Source: Miscanthus floridulus
Lineage: Eukaryota > Streptophyta > Magnoliopsida > Poales > Poaceae
Assembly (NCBI RefSeq): GCF_019320115.1
Contig: NC_089588.1
Span: 117,512,904 to 117,576,903 of the forward strand
Reading direction: 5' to 3'
Length of the DNA stretch: 64,000 nt
The notes below the pieces were generated by a model. The model searched no databases. It had not been told where the DNA came from and saw nothing but the letters and a program-made list of their open reading frames with translations. How positions within the stretch are numbered: position 1 is the first letter of the stretch; the number at the start of each line of letters is the position of its first letter. Below, in pieces: positions 55,647 through 64,000 of this stretch. The translations under genes were made by a program, and so were the position numbers.

Positions 55647-58116
55647 CACTACTGGAGACGCGCTCTTTGCCGAGTGCTTGGGGCATTCGGCAAAGGCCCT
55701 ATTGCACTCGGCAAAGGCTTTGCCGAGTGCCACACTCGGCAAAGAGCAAACGGCAAAGCCGCATCCGGCGAAGGGTTCTTTGCTGAGTGCCGTTTGTCGG
55801 GCACTCGGCAAAGAAAATTGGCCGTCAGCCATTGACAGCGTCTTTGCCGAGTGCCGGGTCAAGAAGGCACTCGGCGAAGCTTTTCCCTTTTTTTTGAAAA
55901 ATCCTTTGCCGAGTGCCTTCCTGACCCGGCACTCGGCAAAGAAATTATTTTTTTGAAAAATCCTTTGCCGACTACCTTCCTGACCCAGCACTCGGCAAAG
56001 AAAAAAAATATTTTTTTTGACAACCACAGGGAATGCTGGACGGAGATTGTGCGCATGTGGCGCACGGATGAGGCGTACGCGAGGCGCGCCGACCGTCAGG
56101 GCCGCCGCGCGCAGATGCGAGGGGTGTCACACCACCAAGGGAATCAACCCCTCCCCCAGTTCGCGACAAGATGGGTATGCGTCCATTCATGTCTTAATCC
56201 TTGCGCTCAATTGTCAATACTTGTAACCATGTTTGTGTTTTCAATGCGGACGCACACGCACGGTGGGCAGGAAATCAACGAGTACACCGCGTACCTCCTC
56301 TCTCACAAGGGCAAGGCGACGGATCCGAACAACGTCTACAACCCGGAGGACGGGCCCGATGCATACACCAACCCCACCACCTACGAGAAGGCCACCGAGT
56401 ACACCGTCGTGGCTCGCCAGCGCTACGGGGAGACGTTCGACCCCACCGCCGAGCCCCTGGACACAGACCTCCTGCAGAGGTTGGGACCAGGGAAGCAGCA
56501 CGGCCGCTACTACATGGCCCACAGCGCCCTCGACCCGTCCCAGGTTCCTACGCTGACCTAGGTTCGATCCACGCCCACGAGCTCCAGCGACATCCCCGTA
56601 GCGCCCCGGCGGCAGTCAGCGTCACAGGTAAGTGCCGTTTCGTTCGTCGTTCACTCGTTTCGCACCTGTACATACAATCAACACTGCGGATGTAATATTG
56701 CAGGCCCAGATGGAGGCCAAGATGGAGGAGAGGATCGCCACGTTGCACGTGCAGATGATGGCGCAACAGATGGCTTACCAGCAAAGCCTGCAGCAGCACT
56801 ACAACACTCAGATGCAGAACATGGCCAGCTTCTTCCAGTCCATGCAGACGCCCAGGGCGTCTACACCGCCTCCTCTTCCAATGTTCGCTCCACCGCCTCC
56901 TCCTCCAGAGTTTTTTCCTATGCCTGCTCCTGTCGCTCCTGGAGGGACCCCGGTGAGTATATTGACTCTTGCTTTAACTTGTGCGTCCATGCTGCAGATA
57001 CTAATGACATCACTTGGCGTTTAACTTGTGCAGGTACAGTCGGCGGGTTCGAACCCGTCTCCTAGAGGTCCCGGCCATCAGATGAGGTCGTATCCACCAC
57101 CTGCACCCTATCCACCGTATCCACCTCCGCGTGGCCCTCCTCCGACGTACTCGTGGCCGCCGGTGCGCGGAGGGTGGCAGTACGCGCAGGCGCCTCAGTT
57201 TGGTCCAAGGGGGTTTCCGTGGGCAAACCCTGGGGGCTCTGGGGGCGGAGCGGACGACGAGACCGGGGACGGCGCGACGAGCTAGGTACTTGTCGATTCT
57301 GTTATCATGTATCCACCGTATCGTCGAAGTTGTTGTCATGTATTTCTTTTCTTCGTTATGGACCTAGACTTGTTATGTTGAACTTCGTGTGATGGACGTC
57401 GACTTGTGGTGTTCGACGTGTTGGACTTCATGTGATGGTTGTAATGCACTTGTGTGGTTGTTATTGTGACATGTATGTGAGATATATGTGACGTTGTGCG
57501 TTATTGTGATATATGTGGTGATGTTGGCGACAAATGTGATGAAATTGTGATATAAATGGTGCTACCGGTGCTTCTGGTGAAATTGGATTATAATTTGTGA
57601 TTTTGCAGGGTTTTGATGCGAGAAAACAGAAAACAAAAGCAAAAAAAAATTCCAGCTTTGCCGACGCTGGGCAAAAAAACCCAGGACAGAGTCTTTGCCG
57701 ACTGCAATGGGAGGCAGTCGACAAAGAGGTCAAATCTTTGCCGACTGCAACTCCGAAAGCAGTCGGCAAAGAACATTTCAAAAAAAATATATTTTCTTTC
57801 TTTGCCGACTGCCGAGCTGGCGGCCAGTCGGCAAACAATTTTTGAAAAAAAAATTCTTTGCCGACTGCCGAGGAACCAGCAGTCGGCAAAGCCTGCCGTC
57901 AGGGCTGACGGCGCCACGTGGCTATGCCGACTGCTGGCGTGGCAGTTGGCAAAGGATTTGCCGACTGTGTGCCACGTGGCAGTCGGCAAATCCGCCTTTG
58001 CCGACCCAGGCTTGGACGACTGCTCTTTGCCGACTGCCACGTGGCTTTGCGGTCGGCAAAGCCTTTGCCGACTGGGTTTATGCCTTTGCCGACCGGGGCA
58101 AGCAGTCGGCAAAGAG
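55647..58116 (+). mobile_element. CACTA of the 'tttgccgagtgc' family, right terminus missing
   Basis: Starts CACTACTGGAGACGCGCTC. Left repeats are 'tttgccgagtgc' and 'gcactcggcaaag' (55670-56010); right repeats have shifted to 'tttgccgactgc' and 'gcagtcggcaaag' (57655-58112). Between lies the second gene's 3' part. The right side stops inside the repeat array at 58116, where copy B of the duplicated segment starts, with no CACTA end. Confidence 0.9.
56029..57285 (+). pseudogene. Plant transposase (TNPA-like), C-terminal exons
   Basis: Begins inside the domain with DNHRECWTEIVRMWRTDEAY and ARRADRQGRRAQMRGVSHHQ, ending QPLPQFATRW at a gtatgc donor (56175). Exon 2 (56271 on) reads EINEYTAYLLSHKGKATDPN and TEYTVVARQRYGETFDPTAE to about 56561, where a stop intervenes before the next donor. 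Exon 3 (from about 56704) is a Gln/Met-rich coiled coil (AQMEAKMEERIATLHVQMMA) with a proline-rich end; exon 4 (from 57033) is proline/glycine-rich and stops at 57283. The N-terminal two thirds and TNP2 are absent, deleted right next to the left repeat array. Confidence 0.85.
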
Positions 58117-58479
58117 GAGCCAGGAAGGAGGCTACGTGCCAAGATGATCACGAAGGCAGTCACCACCGCTGGTCACCTCTACACGTACGCGGTGCGCCGA
58201 GGAGCTACGCTGCACCTGTTCATCTACTACGTGCCGCCGGCCAGGACGACACACTGGCCAGGAGAAGCGCCGGCAGCATCTTTCGTTCCGTCGACGCGCG
58301 TTCGTCAGCTACGACGGCCGGTCCCAAGCAGGCGCTGTGTGCACAGCAGGGCGAAGGTTGAGAGAGGGAGAAGGTTGGTCGGCGCGCGCGGCGAGTTCGA
58401 TTTCAAATTTCAAACGGAAGTTGATGGGCCCAGCAACTTGAAGATCCCCACAGCACATACGCACAAACACTAACTAAAA

Positions 58480-58523
<44 letters not shown>

Positions 58524-58614
58524 GGTAAGGATATTCTGCAGCTGGTCATAGAATAACTTATTCTATAGCCACCTTGATTTACGCTAATATTTTTACCAAT
58601 TTATGATAACATGA

Positions 58615-58690
<76 letters not shown>

Positions 58691-59140
58691 GTATTTGAAA
58701 TCGTCATCACCGCTTAACGTTTCGGCACGTGCTCTCGAGGAGTTTCTAGAATGTGCTGACGTGCTGCCGCAGTGGCGTCTGGCGTACATTCTTGTGTAGA
58801 CGTACAACTTGCATGGGCCATGCACAAATCATTTCCTGGAGGCCCGTAATTAAGATTAGTGACCTCTAATGGCCGGTGCTAATCAGCCCAAATAATCTTC
58901 ACGAACCCGGCCTGCATGCTAGCGCAAACCGGGCAAAATAATATACAATTCTTATGCCACAATGACTGTGCATTTGTACACGTCTTTGTACACGTATACG
59001 CCGGGCAATAGGCTTAATTAGCAACACGCTAATTATTTTATCCAAAAGATCTAGGCCTAGAAGTAGAGATGAAAACGGTCGGAAAACCTCTCAACCGTTT
59101 TCTACTTCTACATTTGAATACGAAAACGAAAGCGAAAGCG
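58117..59140. repeat. Duplicated segment, copy B
   Basis: Matches copy A (see 52696-54890) up to the point where copy A is interrupted by a CACTA, then continues with the rest of the hAT-like element. It lacks the 1.03 kb found at 52915-53948. Confidence 0.85.
58521..58617 (-). mobile_element. Partial Micron-like element between (TA)n arrays in copy B
   Basis: About 97 bp, 'gagggtaaggatattctgca' followed by 'gctggtcatagaataactta', resemble the right half of the Micron-like elements. They are flanked by (TA)n at 58481-58520 and 58618-58678, the latter followed by (GTAT)n. It is diverged from the copy in A. Confidence 0.6.
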
Positions 59141-59800
59141 GTAAAGCCGGACACGAACTTATGGAATATCAAGAATTTTGAAAACAAGCTAATTCGAGCA
59201 GAATTATGTCGAACACGGTCGGTATACGAAAAATCAATATGGAATATTGACCCGTAAGATCAAGTGCATAACAATTAACAAGTGCATAACCAAGTAAATA
59301 ACAATTAATAAGTCCTAGAACTTCCATAAAAAGTATCTCCATTTCACCGTTTGACACTATATAAGAAATATATGATTTTTCTAAGGCAACAAGCGCGTGT
59401 ATGCGATTAATATACTATCGAAGCTTTGTTTAATTTTTTTTGAACATTTTAAAGACCTCAAATGAAGAAACTAAAAACTAGAAAGCTGTTGATCTCGTTG
59501 AGAGCTACAATTTTCATATAAAAATTATCTTCATCCGAGAACGTATGAAAAAGATACAATTTTTCTAAGGCAGGACATTTAGGATGGCAAATTCGGTTTA
59601 AATTGAATTTCCAATTTAGGATATTCCGAATTACAAGTAGAAAAGTAGAAAACGGCTAAACCGCTTTTGTTCCGATTTCGAATTTGATGTTCTGAATTTC
59701 GAACCCAATTCGAATTTGTCCAAAATACGAATTCGATCGGATCAAATATAGAAAATGATGCGGTTCGGTACAGGATATTTCTGTACCATTTTCATCCCTA
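59064..59800. mobile_element. 737-bp non-autonomous hAT-like element
   Basis: Ends are TAGAGATGAAAACGGTC and, inward from 59800, TAGGGATGAAAATGGTAC. The 8-bp flanks CCTAGAAG and CGTAGATG agree at 6 of 8 positions, compatible with an aged hAT duplication. The interior has 'gaaaacgaaagcg' motifs and no coding frame. Confidence 0.75.
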
Positions 59801-60667
59801 CGTAGATGTCTCAGCAATCCACACGTGAGAGAGAACACTTGGATAGGCCATGCATGAGCCCAATATTGTTAATTAACCATTGTGCTAATTGATGGTTATT
59901 AGGCAACTCGTTCATCTTTAAGGCCCAAATGTTTATATAGCCCATATTTCGTAGGCATCGCGTAATTGTCAAATTATTTTATAGGCCTCATTCGACTCAT
60001 GCTAAATAGGCTATGTAATAATATAACAGCATGCCAAAATTCCATCATACAGTGGGTTCAAGGGGCGGGCTAGGTAGGTGGCGCGGCGAGGCGGCGGGAG
60101 TGGGGGCCGGGGCGGGGGCAAGCGCAAGCATGAGGAGGAAGACAACGGTCGCAGGGTGGAGTCGGGTCGCACTTGCTCCCCTAGCGCGTGACCAGTGGCG
60201 CTTTATCACGGTCCTTCTCTAGGACATCAAAACTACATTCAAACTTTGGTAGAGTGAATACAAGGGAGTTATTTCTGCCTTTTCGTCACAAGTGATTCTG
60301 GGGTAAAGTGGTGAGGGAGTAACGCGTGAGGGAAACTACACTTGTGCATATATGGCATAGAAATGGAATAATTGTGAAAAAACACATGTAACTGCCCAAA
60401 TTAAAATAAATTCCATGACACGACAGCCGTGACAACGTTCGTCACTACAATTTAAATACATCAATAATACAGTAGCCAAGATCATAGCAACGAAGTGAAT
60501 GAAAAGTGCTAGCTTCACCAGTTGGGGAAATTCTGCAAAGCAAACTGGACCCCCGATGGAGCTCTTGAAGATGAGCAGGCATGCATGCATGCGGAGGCAC
60601 ACGAAAACCAAATTTAAGCCTCATTTAACATAAACACACATATCATTTATGTTCCAAACATACTTGC
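59801..60667. other. Stretch without recognisable gene
   Basis: Short frames at 60031-60222 (plus) and 60336-60611 (minus; 91 codons with two hydrophobic stretches) have no domain I recognise. No repeats or element ends seen. Confidence 0.35.
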
Positions 60668-60801
60668 AGGTACTTATATGAGGTTCTCGAAAAGAAAGGG
60701 CGTCAGTCACCTCATCCTTGTCCTCTGCCTAGAATGAATATGTAGTATTTATATAAGGTTCTCGAAAAGAAAGGGCGTTAGTCACTTTTACAACCAACAT
60801 C
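60668..60801 (-). pseudogene. Relic of an NLR 3' intron/exon border
   Basis: The phrases 'ggttctcgaaaagaaagggcg' and 'cctctgcctagaatgaatatgtag' match the NLR intron/exon border at 24895-24965, and the 'ttctcgaaaagaaagggcgt' phrase occurs twice here in tandem. This implies a paralogous NLR relic whose remainder is not in the window or is replaced by CACTA-3, which starts at 60802. Confidence 0.65.
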
Positions 60802-60859
60802 CACTACTATAGAACAGACTTTAGAACGATGACTCAATTTAGCATTAGCTTCGGCATTT

Positions 60860-61110
60860 TTTTGCACCCGGGACTAAAGGACCCTTTAGTCCCGGTTGGT
60901 AATACCAACCGGGACTAAAGGTCCCTGCCCAACGGTCGTCCGCGGGGCAGGGATCTTTAGTCCCGGCTGGTATTACCAACCGGGACTAAAGGTTTACCTT
61001 TAGTCCCGGTTGGTAATACCAGCCGGGACTAAAGCTTTTAGTCCCGGTTTGGGTGATGCCTCGGGAATAAAGATTAATCTTTAGTCCCGGTTTGGCCCCT
61101 TAATCAGGAC
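60860..61110. repeat. CACTA-3 left subterminal repeats
   Basis: About nine 'tttagtcccggtt' and 'aaccgggactaaag' motifs in both orientations. Confidence 0.9.
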
Positions 61111-61550
61111 TAATTATCCCGGCCTATAATTCAGCTCATTTCTTCCTCCCCGAGCCCGAGCCATTCCATTCAAACTCACTGCCTCTGTTCTTCAGCTTGC
61201 TGTTGTTCTTGCTCTCTCCCCCTCCATTGGTGTTGCTCTTCGATTTTGGAGGTAACAAACTTAATCCTCTTATGTTTTATCAGTAGCTTATCTTATTTTG
61301 CGATGTAGATGCATGTGTAACTTTATATGTTGGACTTTATTGTGATTTTATATGTCATTTTAGCTCAAAATCACATGATGATTTGCATATATGTTTGGAT
61401 AAACAAAAGTTAAATTAGTTCATCAAAATCACGCCTCGCTCGTCCTCGCTGGAGCACGCGCCATCCTCGTCCCCGGCGGCTTACGTGATCTTAGAATTAA
61501 TTTTTCCATGAAATGAAAAACTTAGAAAATAGTTAAAAAATTATAGAAAA

Positions 61551-62748
61551 TCCATACTAGTTGAACTTGCGGACCGTGTTCAGCTCGGCGAGCATGTTCT
61601 CTGCCGAGCGGTAACGGACGTCAAGGAGGAGCTTTGATTCTACGAGGGAGAGCGGCAACGGTCGTGGAAGACCATGTTCCCTTTCTTGTAGAATCGGAGC
61701 TCTTTCTTGGCCAAATACGGTGCCGTCCGGTGGAGAAATGCTCGCCGAGATGATCACGTAAGCAAGGTCAACTAGTACGGATGGTTATTTGTTGAAACAT
61801 GTTTTTGAGCAATAATTTGATGGATATTTGATAACTTCAGACCTACAAATGTCATTTACAAATGTTACTATCCTAGGCAACCTAAACGCCCGCGAGCTCG
61901 CCGATATCGAGCAGGTCACTTAGAATTATTTTTTCTATGAAATGAAATACTTAGAAATCATGCCTTTTATTTTTTAGAATTAAATTTTCCATGAAATGAA
62001 AAACTTATAAAATAGTTAGAAAATTATAGAAAATCCGTACTAGTTGAACTTGCGGACCGTGTTCATCTCGGCGAGCATGTTCTCTGCCGAGCGGTAACGG
62101 ACGTTAAGGAGGAGCTTTGATTCTACGAGGGAGAGCGGCAACGATCGTGGAAGACTGTGTTCCCTTTCTCGTAGAATCGGAGCTCTTCCTTGGCCAAGTA
62201 CGGTGTCGTCTGGTGGAGAAATGCTCGACGAGATGATCATGTAAGAAAGGTCAACTAGTACGGATGGTTATTTATTGAAACATGTTTTTGAGCAATAATT
62301 AGATGGATATTTGATAACTTCAGACCTACAAATGTCATCTACAAATGTTACTATCCTCGGCAACCTAAACACCAGCGAGCTCGCCGATATCGAGCAGGTC
62401 ACTTAGAACTATTTTTTCCATAAAATGAACTACTTAGAAATCATGCCTTTTATTTTTTAGAATTAAATTTTCCATGAAATGAAAAACTTAGAAAATAGTT
62501 AGAAAATTATAAAAAATCCGTACTAGTTGAACTTACGGACCGTGTTCATTTCGCCGAGCATGTTCTCTGCCGAGCGGTAACAGACGTCAAGGAGGAGCTT
62601 TGATTCTACGAGGGAGAGCCGCAACGGTCGTGGAAGACCATGTTGCCTTCCTTGTAGAATTGGAGCTCTTCCTTGGCCAAGTACGGTGCCGTCCGGTGGA
62701 GAAATGCTCGCCGAGATGATCACGTAAGTAAGGTCAACTAGTACGGAT
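61551..62748. repeat. Three tandem 483-bp units, each with a foldback, in CACTA-3
   Basis: Foldbacks at about 61551-61782, 62034-62265 and 62517-62748 repeat with a 483-bp period. Each begins '(c)cgtactagttgaacttgcgg' and ends 'aaggtcaactagtacgg', with the halves imperfectly complementary over about 100 bp. Each carries an intact 66-codon minus-strand frame (61757-61557, 62240-62040, 62723-62523) starting MII and ending LNTVRKFN or MNTVRKFN. The spacer holds a conserved 'cgagctcgccgatatcgagc' phrase in the first two intervals. Confidence 0.9.
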
Positions 62749-62982
62749 GGTTATTTATTCAAACATGTTTTTGAGCTATGTGATTTCTATGTCATTTTTA
62801 GCTCAAAATCACATGATGATTTACAATAGTAAAATCACTTGATAGTTTGGTATTTTACTATTATACATAGTACATATTTCATGGTTTAGTTAGATAAATA
62901 AATAATTTTAGTTTTGTTTAAATATATCATTTTAGAAAATGTGAAATTTACACTAGTTTGCAAAAATAAGTATAGAAAGTAG

Positions 62983-63475
62983 ATGACAACTGGTACCGCA
63001 TCCTCGGCCTCTCGTTCGGTTGTGAAACGACTAAGGCCAGAACTCCCTCTCATTATCTGCGGCAAGTGTAAGCAGAAGATTGTGATGGAGTACCGAGTCA
63101 AGAGACAGGGACCCAACAAAGGTCGTGTTTTCTACATGTGCCCGGATCGCGATGTGAGTTTCTTACGCATTTGATTATTATGGCTAATTGACCTGCTTTT
63201 CTTGAATATTTCAGTGGGAGGGCAATGGATGCGATGGTTGGTACTGGGAGGAAGATTATGCTACATACGTGCAGAATTCGGGTGCGCTTGAGGTAGCGGC
63301 TGCTGATGATGAGGCAGTGAGCCAGTAGGAGAAGCTTATTGATATTCAACAGAAGAATGATTTGTCTATTTTAGTTGCGTACGATCACGAAATAATTATG
63401 TTACTGAAGTGCATTGTAGTTTTAGTTTGTTTAGTGATAGTTGGGATTGCTTACGTTGTAGCCAGGCTTAGTTAA
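62983..63475 (+). pseudogene. CACTA-3 GRF-type small protein with one premature stop
   Basis: Exon 1, 62983-63153 (MTTGTASSASRSVVKRLRPE then CGKCKQKIVMEYRVKRQGPN and RVFYMCPDRD), donor gtgagt. Exon 2 from 63215 (WEGNGCDGWYWEEDYATYVQ), with a TAG at 63326-63328 and then open to 63475, ending in the same hydrophobic tail (CIVVLVCLVIVGIAYVVARL). The intron position and both conserved parts match the CACTA-1 gene at 21564-22099. The stop lies before the membrane segment. Confidence 0.8.
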
Positions 63476-63564
63476 TTAATCAACCGTATGTGTGTCATCT
63501 ATGTTGTGTAATAAAATACTTAATTATGTTTAAGGTTTTCATAATTTGTCGTGTAATGCAGATT

Positions 63565-64000
63565 ATGTCACGCCATTGGATGTACAATACCGATCGCCGC
63601 TCCCAATACTTTATTGAGGGCATGCACTATTTCTTAGGTGTGGCCGAGGCAAATAAGCGAGATGGTTTCATGTGCTGTCCATGTGCCATATGTAAGAATT
63701 TAAAGGAATATTCAAGCTCAATGAGTCTTCATTCACATTTGCTTAAGTCAGGTTTCATGTCAAACTATATATGTTGGACTAAGCATGGAGAAAGCGGGGT
63801 CATGATGGAAGAAGGTGAAGGAGAAGATTTAGACATTGATGACATTATTGCTCAGTATGGTGCCTTTGATGATACTACAATGGGGAGAGATGAAGAAGAG
63901 GTAGCGGCAGAAGATGATCTCGGTGATGCTCTTGGCGATGCCATTCGTGATGCACAACAAGAATGCAAAAGTGAAAAAGAGAAAGTTAAGTTCGAGCGCA
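63565..64000 (+). CDS. CACTA-3 TNP2-like transposase, N-terminal part, runs off the window
   Basis: Starts MSRHWMYNTDRRSQYFIEGM at 63565, directly comparable with MSRHWMYNADRRSQEF in CACTA-1. The transposase-associated domain has CCPCAIC and the HSHLLKSGF pair, followed by an acidic stretch (EEEVAAEDDLGDALGDAIRD) and EKEKVKFER at the window edge. No stop or frameshift appears in the 145 codons visible, so this copy may be intact. Confidence 0.9.
   Translation, partial: MSRHWMYNTDRRSQYFIEGMHYFLGVAEANKRDGFMCCPCAICKNLKEYSSSMSLHSHLLKSGFMSNYICWTKHGESGVMMEEGEGEDLDIDDIIAQYGAFDDTTMGRDEEEVAAEDDLGDALGDAIRDAQQECKSEKEKVKFER

Larger units (their letters stand above)
60802..64000 (+). mobile_element. CACTA-3: left part of a CACTA-1-family element
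   Basis: Starts CACTACTATAGAACAGAC and carries 'tttagtcccggttggt' motifs in both orientations to about 61110. Then come a leader, three tandem foldback units, a GRF-type gene and the start of TNP2, all in plus orientation and in the same order as in CACTA-1. It continues beyond the window. Confidence 0.9.

Overview
This window is nuclear DNA of a grass (Poaceae, plausibly panicoid). The basis is CACTA transposons with 'tttagtcccggttggt' and 'tttgccgagtgc' subterminal repeats, a Stowaway MITE with CTCCCTCCGTCC ends, (TA)n-embedded Micron-like elements, grass-type Ty3/gypsy elements, a CC-NB-ARC-LRR-type resistance gene and a CYP81-type cytochrome P450. Most of the sequence is nested mobile DNA. 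The three host-gene relics (a CAF1-like deadenylase, an NLR and a P450) are all broken. No rRNA, canonical tRNA or CRISPR was seen.

Layout. 1-1848: CACTA-like subterminal repeats and non-coding sequence. 1849-8801: Ty3/gypsy chromovirus-like element on the minus strand, with RT and most of RNase H deleted, gag joined to integrase, and a 195-bp hAT-type MITE at the join. 9873-10926: 3' end of the CAF1-like gene with a GC-rich non-autonomous CACTA. 11251-23594: a complete 12.3-kb CACTA (called CACTA-1 here) lying inside the CAF1-like pseudogene, with TTG target duplications. It carries three gene blocks on the minus strand: a small GRF zinc-finger/membrane protein, an intact TNP2-like transposase, and a second transposase joined to a Ulp1-like protease. 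24776-28690: NLR pseudogene, minus strand, split by a 599-bp CACTA with an ACA duplication. 28691-30870: Tat-lineage gypsy fragment split by another small CACTA. 31460-36240: cluster of (TA)n-flanked Micron-like elements between two direct repeats, including a perfect 212-bp palindrome.

36278-41768: CACTA-2, a deletion derivative of the CACTA-1 type, on the plus strand. 41817-44178: P450 pseudogene whose N-terminus is lost at a (TA)n junction with CACTA-2. 44727-47900: Tat-lineage gypsy gag-protease, an LTR and a leader with two minisatellites. 47903-51126: right part of a second-family CACTA ('tttgccgagtgc' repeats). 52696-59800: a duplicated segment (copies A and B) separated by two truncated CACTA left ends. 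60668-60800: a relic resembling the NLR 3' exon/intron. 60802-64000: left part of CACTA-3, the same family as CACTA-1, running off the window.

How the parts relate. The three first-family CACTAs can be compared with one another, which exposes conserved architecture: tandem ~230-bp foldback units upstream of the genes, with a 66-codon frame on the strand opposite to the transposase; a GRF plus tail-anchor protein; TNP2; an internal block of subterminal-type repeats; then the second gene. The comparison also shows lesions, such as a ~40-bp deletion in the second gene of CACTA-1. I regard the foldback units and the Micron/palindrome cluster as the most novel-looking structures.
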